A stretch of DNA of 64,000 nt. Source: Alloyangia mangrovi (GTDB taxonomy: Bacteria > Pseudomonadota > Alphaproteobacteria > Rhodobacterales > Rhodobacteraceae). Where the stretch lies: assembly GCF_002300555.2 (NCBI RefSeq), contig NZ_NTHN02000015.1, positions 32,909 through 96,908 of the forward strand. The letters run 5' to 3'. Shown here in pieces: positions 44,480 through 55,386 of this stretch; the first letter of the stretch is position 1; every line of letters starts with the position of its first letter. The notes under the pieces are model-generated. The model saw only the letters and a program-made list of their open reading frames with translations. It did not search any database and had not been told where the DNA came from. A program made the translations under genes and the position numbers.

Positions 44480-45439
44480 TCAGGGCGGCGGCACCGCCGG
44501 GGTCTGCGGGCGCCGGTGGGCCAGCTGCTCGCGATGGATGAGGTAGAGCCCGGAGCCGACGATCAGCGCGATGCCCGCCCAGACCATGGCGGCGGGGAAG
44601 TCGCCGAACACCAGCCAGCCCAGCAGCGTCGCCGAGGCCAGCTCGATGTAGCCCAGCGGGGCGATCAGTGCCGAGGGGGCGAGCCGCAGCGCGTAGGTCA
44701 GGAAGATATGCGACAGGGTCGCCGCGAGGCCCATGCCGCCAAGGTAGCTCCAGGCCGCGCCCTGCGGCCAGATCGCGCCGCCGCCGAGGCTCTCGGGCAG
44801 CAGCCACATGAAGGGCGCGCCAAGGATCACCGCGGCGATGGCGGTCGTGGCCTGCTGCGCCACCGGCGCCAGGCTGCGAAGCTGCCGCGTGACCAGCATG
44901 TAGCCGGCAAAGGAGACTGCAGTGATGAGCGGCAGGATGGCCGAGAGGCCATGGTTCGCCAACCCGGGCTGCACCACCAGCAGCGCGCCGCCGAAGCCAA
45001 CGATGGAGGCGAGGATCCGCCGCGGCCCCACGCTCTCTCCCAGCAGCGCCCAGCCGAGGAACATCAGCACGAAGGGCTCGATCTGGCCGATCGCCAGCGC
45101 ATCGGCGATGGGCATGCGCACCATCGCCCCGACGAAGGCGATGGTCGCGACCAGCGACAGCGCCGCGCGGGCAATGGTGAGCGCCAGCTCGCGCCGGGTC
45201 AGCCGCAGCCGGATGCGCAGGACCAGCGCCAGCGCCAGCATCAGCGCCCCTTGCACGACGAAACGCGCCACGGTGATCTCGGCAACGGGAAGGCTGCGCG
45301 TGGCGAGCTTCGAGCCGACGTCGATCAGCGGCGCCGTGGCGCAAAAGCCGAGCATGAGCAGCGCCCCGAGCAGGGGGCGGTCGACGTGCAGTGCGGCCGC
45401 CGGCGCGGCGAGGGGGGCGTTTGTCGTTTGCATCCACAT
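44480..45439 (-). CDS. EamA/DMT-family exporter
   Basis: A 319-residue membrane protein with ten predicted segments. Typical DMT features are LLGALLMLGFCATAPLIDVGSKLA, VARFVVQGALM, GQIEPFVLMFLGWALLGE and the C-terminal repeat LGYIELASATLLGWLVFGDFP. Two ATGs lie close together (45439 and 45433); neither has a clear ribosome site. The exported compound is unknown. This copy is intact, unlike the EamA gene at 39590-40600. Confidence 0.87.
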   Translation of the reverse strand: MWMQTTNAPLAAPAAALHVDRPLLGALLMLGFCATAPLIDVGSKLATRSLPVAEITVARFVVQGALMLALALVLRIRLRLTRRELALTIARAALSLVATIAFVGAMVRMPIADALAIGQIEPFVLMFLGWALLGESVGPRRILASIVGFGGALLVVQPGLANHGLSAILPLITAVSFAGYMLVTRQLRSLAPVAQQATTAIAAVILGAPFMWLLPESLGGGAIWPQGAAWSYLGGMGLAATLSHIFLTYALRLAPSALIAPLGYIELASATLLGWLVFGDFPAAMVWAGIALIVGSGLYLIHREQLAHRRPQTPAVPPP

Positions 45440-45522
45440 GCCATGCGCGGGGTGCCGCGATTTGGCAAGGGGGCATGTGCATGCCACAGGCCGGAGCGTA
45501 CCTTGCCCGTACCTTGCCGGTC

Positions 45523-46823
<1,301 letters not shown>

Positions 46824-46827
<4 letters not shown>

Positions 46828-48617
46828 TCGGCGGCCTCTCGTTCGTCATCCTGTTCAAGCACCGGCAGGATCACCGCGATTTCCGCCCCTCGGCCGGGGG
46901 CGGAGCGGATGTCGAGCCGTCCGCCGAATTGCTGGACCACCTCGAAGCAGATCGCAAGCCCGAGGCCCAGCCCCTCGCCGCCGATCTTGGTCGAGAAGAA
47001 GGGTTCGGTGACCCGCGGCAGCACGTCAGGGGCGATGCCGGGGCCATTGTCGGTGACCAGCAGCGTCACCTCCCGCGCGCCGCGCTCGATCGAAAGCGTC
47101 ACCTCTCCGTGGCCCGGCTCGACCGCCTCGATGGCGTTGTGCAGGAGATTCATCAGCACCTGCTCGAGCCGGGCGTGGCCGGCCTCGACCATGGGGGTAT
47201 CGGCGCTGGCGTCGAACTGCAGCTGCACCCCCGCGGCATCGGCGCGGGGCTGGGCCAGCGCCAGCGCCGAGCGGGCCACGTCGACGGCGGAGATGGGCGA
47301 GAGCGGGGCCGCCTCGCGGCGCGAGAAGTTCTTGAGATGCTTGGTCATCCGCTGCATCCGGCGGATCAGCCCGCGCGCCGACTGCAGCCGGGCGGCGGTC
47401 TGCTCAGGCGCGCGCGAGAGGCCGAACTCGGCGGCGGTCAGCGTCGCCTCCATAGCGGCGAGCGGTTGGCTCACCTCGTGCACGATGGCGGCGGACATTC
47501 GGCCGAGCGCGGCCATCTTCTCGGATTGCACAAGCGTCGCCTGCGTCGCGCGCAGGTCGGCCTCGACCTGGCGGCGGGCCTCGACCTCGCGTTTGAGTTC
47601 GGCAGTACGCTGCCGGACCTTGCGCTCCATGACCTCGGTCTGGCGCAGCCGCAGGGAGATGAGCCGACGGCGGTGCCGCCGCATGTCGGCAAGCCCCAGG
47701 CCCAGCAGCCCGGCCAGCAGCACCAGCGCAGCGGTGCCGGCGGCGGCGGCGCGGGCGGGCCAGGTCGGGCTCGCCGCCAGCAGCCGCCAGCCGGTTTCGA
47801 AAGGGGTGCCCCGCAGCGTCATGGCGCGGCCCTCGCCCTCGATCCGCAGCGCGCTGCCTTTGGGCAGCAACGGCGCGGTGCTGCCGAGGTCGGTACGTTC
47901 ATAGAGGCGCGAGGCGTCGAGCCGGTCGAGGGTGGCCCCGGGCAGCCGGGTCAGCGGGCGATAGCGCCACGCCGGCACCGACGACAGGAAGACCACGTCA
48001 TCCTTGTCGGTGACGGCGATATGCTGGCCGGTCTCGGCCCAGGCCTGCTCCAGCGGGCGCAGGTCGATCTTCACCACCATGACGCCATGCACCCCGAGGC
48101 CGGGATCGTCGACCCGGGCCGAGATGAAGTAGCCGGGTTCGCCGGTGGTCACGCCGATGGCGTAGACCGCACCGTTGCCCGTGGCGCGCGCATCGGTGAA
48201 ATAGGGGCGGAAGCTGTAGTCATGGCCGACGTAGCTGTCGGGCTCGTCCCAGTTGGAGGCGGCGATGGTCACCCCCGCCGCGTTCAGCAGGTAGAGCCGC
48301 CCCGAGCCGGTCTGGGTGGCGATCTTCTGCAGGTAACGGTTGGCGGCGTCGATGGTGGCGGCATCGGAGGGCGCGTTCAGTGCCGCGTGGATGCGGGCAT
48401 CCTCGCCGGTGACGCGCGGCAGGTAGCGGAAGCGGTCGATCTCGGTCTGCAGCGCGCGATGGCTGACCAGCAGCCCCTGCTCCAGCCCCTGCCGCAGCTC
48501 GGCGATCACCAGCTGCCAGGCCAGCGCGCCGCAGAGCAGCGCGCCGAGGGTCACCAGCATCAGCCGCAGCCGCCAGGCCGAGCGGAGGCGGGGCAGAAGG
48601 GCGCCGCGGCGGGCCAT
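46824..48617 (-). CDS. Sensor histidine kinase, DctB-like
   Basis: A 597-residue membrane kinase. It begins with one membrane segment (LRLMLVTLGALLCGALAW), then a periplasmic Cache/PAS-like sensor (~250 residues, VGHDYSFRPYFTDA ... GYFISARV), a second membrane segment (LVLLAGLLGLGL), a coiled coil, the H-box AIVHEVSQPLAAM, and the ATPase N, G1 and G2 boxes (NLLHNAIEAV, DNGPGI, GEGLGLGLAIC). It senses an extracellular organic acid-like ligand and phosphorylates the adjacent regulator. Its start overlaps the DUF1850 stop by one base. Confidence 0.92.
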
Positions 48618-48988
48618 CAGCCCGCGTCGGGGCAGGGGACGAGCTGCACCGGCTTGCCGGAGCTGGCGCCGAGCTCGGTGCAGGCCTCGCCGCAGAGGGT
48701 CCAGGCCGAGGGCGTCTTGCCCGAGGCCGCGAGGTTCAGCGCAGGCACCGGCGGCAGGTCCGGCACCCAGACCCACCAGCCGTCTTCGAAGTGGCCACCC
48801 TCGCCGGGCTCCATGCCCGCGCCCGAGCCCTTGACCGCCGCCTCCGTCAGATGGAGGCGGTGGTCTTCGGTGATTTCCCAGGTTTCGCGCCACTCCTCGC
48901 GCTCGACCGAATGGGTCCACTCCAGCGTGAAGCTGCCGCCCTCGGCAAGGGCGAGCATCATCGCCCCCGCCATCAGGCAGCCGGTCAT
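48617..48988 (-). CDS. DUF1850 protein, exported or membrane-attached
   Basis: A 123-residue protein with a short hydrophobic leader (MTGCLMAGAMMLALA). The core FTLEWTHSVEREEWRETWEI and the later HFEDGWWVWVPDL are typical of DUF1850, a family repeatedly found next to TAXI-type TRAP transporters. It lies between the TRAP permease and the kinase, overlapping both by a few bases. Function is unknown; an accessory role in transport or sensing is plausible from context. Confidence 0.85.
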   Translation of the reverse strand: MTGCLMAGAMMLALAEGGSFTLEWTHSVEREEWRETWEITEDHRLHLTEAAVKGSGAGMEPGEGGHFEDGWWVWVPDLPPVPALNLAASGKTPSAWTLCGEACTELGASSGKPVQLVPCPDAG

Positions 48989-51066
48989 GCCGACACCGGG
49001 GCCTTGCGCCGCCAGACCAGCAGTCCGAAGACCACGGCGAGCGCAAAGCCGATCTCGTCGGTCACCGGCAGCGCCGCAACCAGCGTGAAGGCGGCGGCCA
49101 CGGCGATCAGCCGCTCCCAGATTGCCAGCGGGCGACCGAGCCAGCCGATGACGCTGGCCCCCCAGAGCGCGAGGGCGATCAGCGCCTTAAGCACGATGTA
49201 GGCGACCGCGGGCCAGTAGCCGATGGACCCCGCCAGCGCGCCGCCATCCTGCAGCATCAGCGCCGGGGTGTAGACCGCCATGAAGGGCACGACGAAGCCC
49301 GCGGCGGCGACCTTGATCGCCTCGAAGCTGATCTTGAGCCCGCTTTCCTTGGCGATCGGCGCGGCGGCGAAGCAGGCCAGCGCGACCGGCGGCGTCAGAT
49401 CCGCGAGGATGCCGAAGTAGAAGACAAACATGTGGCTGACGATGAGCGGCACGCCGAGATCGAGCAGCGCCGGACCAGCAATCGACGAGGTGATGATGTA
49501 GTTGGGGATCGTCGGGATGCCCATGCCGAGGATGATGCAGGTGATCATAGTGAGCACGAGGCTGAGGAACAGGCTGTTCTGCCCCACCGAGACGATGAAC
49601 TGGCCAAAGGTGTTGGCCGCGCCGGTGAGGGTCATGACGCCGATGATCACCCCGACGAGGGCGCAGGCGATGCCGACCGGAAGCGCGGTCTTGGCGCCGT
49701 CGGCAAGGCTGTCACGGCAGACGGCCAGCGTTTCGCGCCCGCCCTTGAAGGCGGCACAGGCGGCGATGAGCACCGCCAGCACCAGCAGCAGCGCGTGGAT
49801 GCCGAACTTGAAGAAGGCCGAGGCGCAGAGTCCGAGAACGATCCAGAAGATCACCCGCACCGCCATCGACGAGACCCCCATGGCGATGGCCGCGCCGAGG
49901 ATCAGCATGCCGGTCAGCGCAAGCCCGATGGTGCCGGCGAAAAGCGGCGTGTAGCCCGAGAACAGCAGCCAGACCAGCACGGCGAGCGGCAGGATCAGGT
50001 ACCAGCCCTCCTTCAGCGCCTTGCGGGCCGAGGGCATCTGATCGGCCGAGAGACCGCGCAGGTCGCGCTTGCCGGCCTCGAGATGGACCATCCAGAAGGC
50101 GCCGGCGAAATAGAGGATGGCGGGCACCAGCGCGGCCTTGACGACCTCGATGTATTGCACGCCCAGCGTCTCGGCCATGATGAAGGCGACGGCGCCCATG
50201 ACGGGGGGCATGATCTGCCCGCCCATCGAGGCGGTCGCCTCGACGCCGCCGGCAAAGGCCGGGCGGTAGCCGAAGCGCTTCATCAGCGGGATGGTGAACT
50301 GGCCGGTGGTGACCACATTGGCCACGCCAGAGCCCGAGATCGTGCCCATCAGCCCCGAGGACAGCACCGAGACCTTGGCGGCGCCGCCCATGCGGTGCCC
50401 GACGAGGCCCAGCGAGACGTCGGTGAAGAGCTTGATCATCCCGGCCTTCTCGAGGAAGGAGCCGAAGAGGATGAAGAGGAAGATGTAGGTCGCCGAGACA
50501 TAGGTGGGGATGCCGTAGATCCCTTCGGTGCCATAGGCGATCTGCTCGACCACCTGTTCAAACGCGTAGCCGCGGTGATTGAACGGAGAGGGCAGGTGCT
50601 GCCCGAAGAGCGCATAGGCAAGGAAGAGCCCGCAGATGATCGGCAGGGCGGGGCCCATAAGCATCCAGGCGGCGACAAAGACGGTGACCACGGCGATGCA
50701 CCCGAAGACCAGGTCGGTCAGTGTCGGATCGCCCGCGCGCATCAGCAGCGGCGTGTACTCGATCCACTGGTAGGCCGCGACGGCCACGCCGGCGGCGGCA
50801 AACAGCGTGCAGAGCGCCCGCAGCGGCGCGCCGTAGCCGCGGCCGAGCGCCAGCAGCGGGAAGCCGAGCGCCATCAGGAAGCCGACGTGCACCGCGCGCA
50901 TCACCTGGCTCGGCAGGTCGATGACATGGGCGGCGATGGAAATCTGGTAGAGCGAGAAGGCAACCGCCAGCCAGAAAAGGAAACGCCCGGTCAGGCTCGG
51001 CGGAAAGCTCGAGGCCAGCGGGTCGTGCAGTTCGGCCTGTTCTTCGGCCGCAGTGTGTCCGGTCAT
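48985..51066 (-). CDS. TRAP transporter, fused 4TM/12TM permease (DctQM type)
   Basis: A 693-residue protein that fuses the small and large TRAP permease subunits. It has about 18 membrane segments. The large-subunit core shows SGLMGTISGSGVANVVTTGQ and FVVPFMAVYTPALML, and the N-terminal part carries the smaller Q-type module. Fused QM permeases go with TAXI-type binding proteins. It imports an organic solute using an ion gradient. It lies 57 bp after the binding-protein gene, with a hairpin in that gap. Confidence 0.92.
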   Translation of the reverse strand: MTGHTAAEEQAELHDPLASSFPPSLTGRFLFWLAVAFSLYQISIAAHVIDLPSQVMRAVHVGFLMALGFPLLALGRGYGAPLRALCTLFAAAGVAVAAYQWIEYTPLLMRAGDPTLTDLVFGCIAVVTVFVAAWMLMGPALPIICGLFLAYALFGQHLPSPFNHRGYAFEQVVEQIAYGTEGIYGIPTYVSATYIFLFILFGSFLEKAGMIKLFTDVSLGLVGHRMGGAAKVSVLSSGLMGTISGSGVANVVTTGQFTIPLMKRFGYRPAFAGGVEATASMGGQIMPPVMGAVAFIMAETLGVQYIEVVKAALVPAILYFAGAFWMVHLEAGKRDLRGLSADQMPSARKALKEGWYLILPLAVLVWLLFSGYTPLFAGTIGLALTGMLILGAAIAMGVSSMAVRVIFWIVLGLCASAFFKFGIHALLLVLAVLIAACAAFKGGRETLAVCRDSLADGAKTALPVGIACALVGVIIGVMTLTGAANTFGQFIVSVGQNSLFLSLVLTMITCIILGMGIPTIPNYIITSSIAGPALLDLGVPLIVSHMFVFYFGILADLTPPVALACFAAAPIAKESGLKISFEAIKVAAAGFVVPFMAVYTPALMLQDGGALAGSIGYWPAVAYIVLKALIALALWGASVIGWLGRPLAIWERLIAVAAAFTLVAALPVTDEIGFALAVVFGLLVWRRKAPVSA

Positions 51067-51089
51067 GTCGTCCTCCCGTCGTGCAGGCA

Positions 51090-51107
51090 GCCCGGCCGGA
51101 GCCGGGC
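51090..51107 (-). terminator. Hairpin between the TAXI binding-protein and TRAP permease genes
   Basis: GCCCGGC and GCCGGGC form a 7-bp stem with a CGGA loop directly after the binding-protein stop. As in the polyamine-type operon, this position fits differential expression of binding protein over permease. Confidence 0.45.
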
Positions 51108-51123
51108 CGCCGCACGGGTCCGC

Positions 51124-52071
51124 TTAGAGCAGGCCCTGTTCCTTGTAGTACTTCTCGGCGCCCGGGTGCATCGGGATCGGCGAGTTCTTGATCGCGTCCT
51201 TGATGTCGATGGCGCCAGCTGCCGCATGCGCGGCCTTGAGCTGGTCGAGGTTCTCGAACAGCAGCTTGGTCATCTGGTACGCCAGCTCGTCCGAGACGTC
51301 GGTGCTGGTGACGAGGATGTTGGTGATCGCCAGCGTCGGGATGTCCGCGTCCTGGCCCGGGTAGGTGCCGGCGGGGATCACGCCCGCGGCATAGGGTGCG
51401 CCGAGGGTGTCCGCCACGTCAGCCGGGATCGACACGTAGGTCACGTCCTGCGTCGACGACAGATCCTTCAGCGCCGCCGAGCCAAGGCCCGAGCTCTGCA
51501 GGGTGGCGTCGAGCTGGCGGTTCTTCATCAGTTCGACCGATTCCGCGAAGGGCAGGTACTCGACCTTGCCCAGGTCATCGTAGGTCATGCCGAGCGCGCC
51601 GAGGATCTTGCGGGCGTTGACCTCGGTGCCGGACTTGGCGGCGCCGACCGAGACGGACTTTCCGGCCAGTTCGGTGACGGTGGTCACACCGGCATCCGCC
51701 GAGGCGGCGATCTGGATGTAGTTGGGGTAGATCGCGGCGATGGCGCGGAGCTTGTCGAGCGGCTTGGAGAAGCCGACGTCGGCGTTGCCCTCATAGGCGT
51801 CCTTGACGGAGTCGCCGAGCGCGAAGCCGATCTCGCCGCGGCCCTGCTGCAGCAGGTTCAGGTTCTCGACCGAGGCCTTGGTGGACTGCACCTGGGTGCG
51901 CGCGTCGGGGATGTTCTTGGCGTAGATGTCCGCCATCGCGACGCCGAGCGGATAGTAGACGCCCGAGGTGCCGCCGGTCAGCACGTTAACGAATTCCGTT
52001 GCCATCGCGGCGGGCGCGGTGACGGCGAGGCTGCCGGCGATCAATGCGCCGAGCCCGAAAGTTCTGATCAT
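51124..52071 (-). CDS. TAXI-family TRAP solute-binding protein
   Basis: A 315-residue periplasmic protein. MIRTFGLGALIAGSLAVTAPAAMA at 52071 gives a clean signal peptide. The TAXI fold shows VLTGGTSGVYYPLGVAMADIY, VGAAKSGTEVNARKIL and IPMHPGAEKYYKEQG at the C-terminus. TAXI proteins deliver dicarboxylates or glutamate-like ligands to fused TRAP permeases. It is the first gene of the leftward operon that ends with the DctB/DctD-like pair. Confidence 0.92.
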   Translation of the reverse strand: MIRTFGLGALIAGSLAVTAPAAMATEFVNVLTGGTSGVYYPLGVAMADIYAKNIPDARTQVQSTKASVENLNLLQQGRGEIGFALGDSVKDAYEGNADVGFSKPLDKLRAIAAIYPNYIQIAASADAGVTTVTELAGKSVSVGAAKSGTEVNARKILGALGMTYDDLGKVEYLPFAESVELMKNRQLDATLQSSGLGSAALKDLSSTQDVTYVSIPADVADTLGAPYAAGVIPAGTYPGQDADIPTLAITNILVTSTDVSDELAYQMTKLLFENLDQLKAAHAAAGAIDIKDAIKNSPIPMHPGAEKYYKEQGLL

Positions 52072-52473
52072 GATGGTCCTCCCGAAACATACATTCACGG
52101 CAGCGGGTGCTCCCATCCTGCCGCGCGGTGCGCGAACCATGGGCAAGCCGTGCGCGCCGGGCAAGCGTGGAAGCGGTTATGTGCCGAAATTTCTTCGCAG
52201 GAATCTGCCCCTGGCGGGGCGGATTTCTGCTCCGGGCCGCGGGAGCAGGGCCACGGAACCGCGCCATCGCCTCGGCGCAGAGCGCGTCGCAGGGGCCACC
52301 GAAACAGCGCCCGTGACCCGTCGGGCCATCCTCCGCCGAGCCATGCGCTATTGGCACTTGCCAGTAAATCGCCACTGGTATACTGCCGCATACAATAAGC
52401 CGACCGCCGTTCGCCGGACGTCCTCGCCGCCCGGTGCTCCAGCTTAATCCAACATTGAACCGTAGGGATCGCC
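52072..52473. promoter_or_regulatory. Divergent gap between the TAXI operon and acnB
   Basis: This 402-bp gap carries both promoters. CCAGT-N8-ACTGG at 52361-52378 is an inverted repeat immediately beside TATACT at 52379-52384, with a TTGCCA 15 bp upstream of it. This is a plausible acnB promoter with an overlapping operator. AGGGA lies before the acnB ATG. No clear sigma-54 element was found for the TAXI side. Confidence 0.4.
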
Positions 52474-55263
52474 ATGAGCTTGTACACCGATTACTTGGCA
52501 GAAATCGAAACGCGGAAAGCCGAAGGTCTGCACCCGAAGCCGATCGACGATGGCGCTCTGGTCGCAGAGCTGATCGCGCAGATCGAGGACACCGACAACG
52601 CATACCGCAAGGACTCGCTCGAGTTCTTCATCTACAACACGCTGCCCGGCACCACCAGCGCCGCCGGCGTGAAGGCTGCCTTCCTCAAGAAGATCATCCT
52701 CGGCGAGGCTGTGGTCGCAGAGATCACCCCCGCCTTCGCCTTCGAGCTGCTGTCGCACATGAAGGGCGGCCCCTCGGTCGCGGTGCTTCTCGACCTCGCG
52801 CTCGGCGATGATGCGGCGATCGCCGCCCAGGCCGCCGAAGTCCTGAAGACCCAGGTCTTCCTCTACGAGGCCGACACCGTCCGCCTTGCCGATGCCTACA
52901 AGGCCGGCAACGCCGTGGCCAAGGAGATTCTCGAGAGCTACGTGCAGGCCGAGTTCTTCACCAAGCTTCCTGACGTCGATGACGTGGTCGAAGTGGTCAC
53001 CTACATCGCCGCCGAAGGCGATATCTCGACCGACCTTCTGTCGCCGGGCAACCAGGCGCACTCGCGCTCGGACCGTGAACTGCACGGCAAGTGCATGATC
53101 TCGGAAGCCGCGCAGAAGGAAATCGAGGCGCTGAAGCTGCAGCACCCGGGCAAGCGCGTGATGCTGATCGCCGAGAAGGGCACCATGGGCGTGGGCTCGT
53201 CGCGGATGTCGGGCGTCAACAACGTGGCACTCTGGACCGGCAAGCAGGCCAGCCCCTACGTGCCCTTCGTCAACATCGCCCCGGTCGTCGCGGGCACCAA
53301 TGGCATCTCGCCGATCTTCCTGACCACCGTCGGCGTGACCGGCGGCATCGGTCTTGACCTCAAGAACTGGGTCAAGAAACTCGACGAGAACGGCAAGCCG
53401 ATCCTCAACAACGAAGGCAACCCGATCCTCGACCAGAAGTATTCGGTCGAGACCGGCACCGTGCTGAAGATCGACACCAAGGCCAAGAAGCTGACCAGCG
53501 AAGACGGCGAAGAGCTGGCCGACGTCGCCTCCGCCTTCACCCCGCAGAAGGTCGAGTTCATGAAGGCCGGCGGTTCCTACGCCGTGGTCTTCGGCAAGAT
53601 GCTGCAGACCTTCGCCGCCGAAACCCTGGGTGTGAAAGCGCCGCTGGTCTTCGCGCCGAACAAGGAAGTCAGCCACGAGGGCCAGGGCCTGACCGCGGTC
53701 GAGAAGATCTTCAACCGCAACGCCCGCGGCACCACGCCGGGCAAGACCCTGCACGCCGGTTCGGACGTGCGCGTCAAGGTCAACATCGTGGGCAGCCAGG
53801 ACACCACCGGCCTGATGACCAGCCAGGAACTCGAGGCAATGGCCGCAACGGTGATCTCGCCGTCGGTCGACGGTGCCTACCAGTCCGGCTGCCACACCGC
53901 CTCGGTCTGGGACAAGAAGGCCCAGGCCAACATCCCGCGCCTGATGAAGTTCATGAACAACTTCGGCCTTATCACTGCGCGTGACCCCAAGGGCCAATAT
54001 CACTCGATGACCGACGTCATCCACAAGGTGCTGAACGACATCACCGTGGATGACTGGGACATCATCATCGGCGGCGACAGCCACACCCGCATGTCCAAGG
54101 GCGTCGCCTTCGGCGCGGACTCGGGCACCGTGGCGCTGGCGCTGGCGACCGGCGAGGCAACGATGCCGATCCCCGAGTCGGTCAAGGTCACCTTCAAGGG
54201 CAAGATGGCCGACCACATGGACTTCCGCGACGTGGTGCACGCCACCCAGGCGCAGATGCTCCAGCAGCACGGCGACAACGTCTTCCAGGGCCGCGTCATC
54301 GAGGTGCACATCGGCACGCTGCTGGCCGACCAGGCCTTCACCTTCACCGACTGGACCGCAGAGATGAAGGCCAAGGCCTCGATCTGCATCTCCAACGACG
54401 AGACGTTGATCGGGTCGCTCGAACTCGCCAAGCACCGCATCCAGGTGATGATCGACAAGGGCATGGACAACGAGGCCGGCACGCTGGCAGGCCTGATCGC
54501 CAAGGCCGACAAGCGCATCGCCGAGATCCGCTCGGGCGAGAAGCCCGCGCTGACCCCGGATGAAAACGCCAAGTACGTCGCCGAAGTGGTTGTCGACCTC
54601 GACCAGATCGTCGAGCCGATGATCGCCGACCCGGACGTCAACAATGCCGACCCGTCGCGCCGCTACACCCATGACACCATTCGCCCGATCTCCTACTACG
54701 GTGCGGAGAAGAAGGTTGACCTCGGCTTCGTGGGCTCGTGCATGGTGCACAAGGGTGACATGAAGATCGTCGCGCAGATGTTGAAAAACCTTGAGAAATC
54801 TCAGGGCAAGGTCGAGTTCAAGGCGCCGCTCGTCGTGGCAGCGCCGACCTACAACATCATCGACGAGCTGAAGCAAGAGGGCGACTGGGAAATCCTGCAG
54901 AAGTACTCGGGCTTCGAGTTCGACGACCTCTTCCCGAAGACCCAGAACCGCACCGAGTACGAGAACATCCTCTATCTCGAGCGTCCGGGCTGCAACCTGT
55001 GCATGGGCAACCAGGAAAAGGCCGCCAAGGGCGACACCGTCCTGGCCACCTCGACCCGCCTGTTCCAGGGCCGCGTCGTGGAGGACACCGCCGACAAGAA
55101 GGGCGAGTCGCTGCTCGCCTCTACCCCGGTGGTTGTGCTCTCGGCCATCCTCGGCCGCACGCCGAGCGCCGATGAGTACAAGTCCGCGGTGGAAGGCATC
55201 GACCTGACCAAGTTCGCGCCGCCGGTTCAGGCGCCCGCGACCTCGCGCTCCGCGCACTTCTGA
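52474..55263 (+). CDS. acnB: Aconitate hydratase B / 2-methylisocitrate dehydratase
   Basis: A 929-residue protein, the full AcnB length. An N-terminal HEAT-like domain (residues ~1-155) and the swivel domain come before the catalytic core, the reverse of AcnA order. 4Fe-4S cysteines are visible in GFVGSCMVHKGD and RPGCNLCMGNQEK; other catalytic blocks are GGDSHTRMSKGV and STRLFQG. It interconverts citrate and isocitrate in the TCA cycle. It stands alone, with its own promoter region and a strong terminator. Confidence 0.97.
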   Translation: MSLYTDYLAEIETRKAEGLHPKPIDDGALVAELIAQIEDTDNAYRKDSLEFFIYNTLPGTTSAAGVKAAFLKKIILGEAVVAEITPAFAFELLSHMKGGPSVAVLLDLALGDDAAIAAQAAEVLKTQVFLYEADTVRLADAYKAGNAVAKEILESYVQAEFFTKLPDVDDVVEVVTYIAAEGDISTDLLSPGNQAHSRSDRELHGKCMISEAAQKEIEALKLQHPGKRVMLIAEKGTMGVGSSRMSGVNNVALWTGKQASPYVPFVNIAPVVAGTNGISPIFLTTVGVTGGIGLDLKNWVKKLDENGKPILNNEGNPILDQKYSVETGTVLKIDTKAKKLTSEDGEELADVASAFTPQKVEFMKAGGSYAVVFGKMLQTFAAETLGVKAPLVFAPNKEVSHEGQGLTAVEKIFNRNARGTTPGKTLHAGSDVRVKVNIVGSQDTTGLMTSQELEAMAATVISPSVDGAYQSGCHTASVWDKKAQANIPRLMKFMNNFGLITARDPKGQYHSMTDVIHKVLNDITVDDWDIIIGGDSHTRMSKGVAFGADSGTVALALATGEATMPIPESVKVTFKGKMADHMDFRDVVHATQAQMLQQHGDNVFQGRVIEVHIGTLLADQAFTFTDWTAEMKAKASICISNDETLIGSLELAKHRIQVMIDKGMDNEAGTLAGLIAKADKRIAEIRSGEKPALTPDENAKYVAEVVVDLDQIVEPMIADPDVNNADPSRRYTHDTIRPISYYGAEKKVDLGFVGSCMVHKGDMKIVAQMLKNLEKSQGKVEFKAPLVVAAPTYNIIDELKQEGDWEILQKYSGFEFDDLFPKTQNRTEYENILYLERPGCNLCMGNQEKAAKGDTVLATSTRLFQGRVVEDTADKKGESLLASTPVVVLSAILGRTPSADEYKSAVEGIDLTKFAPPVQAPATSRSAHF

Positions 55264-55299
55264 GATCGTCTGCCCCGCTGAGGGGCAGCGCGAAACCGC

Positions 55300-55327
55300 G
55301 GCGGCGGGGACCCATGTCCCCGCCGCC
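55300..55327 (+). terminator. Rho-independent terminator after acnB
   Basis: GGCGGCGGGGA and TCCCCGCCGCC form a perfect 11-bp stem with a 6-nt loop, followed by GTTTTC. It lies 37 bp past the acnB stop and is the clearest terminator in the window. Confidence 0.8.
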
Positions 55328-55386
55328 GTTTTCGTGTCCCGGGGAAAGATTGCTGTCCCCGCGGGGACAGGGCAGGGCGCGCAGGT

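Noticed and set aside
52072..52200. Sigma-54 (-24/-12) promoter upstream of the TAXI gene
   Set aside because: The nearest match (CGGCAC ... GCTT on the minus strand) has wrong spacing between the GG and GC elements.
49432..52398. Very long open frame (988 codons) on the + strand opposite the TRAP genes
   Set aside because: It is antisense to well-supported TRAP and TAXI genes, is rich in His/Asp/Gly/Arg from high-GC reverse frames and has no family motif.
52444..55257. Long minus-strand open frame opposite acnB
   Set aside because: The + strand encodes complete AcnB with all catalytic motifs; the antisense frame is a codon-bias shadow.
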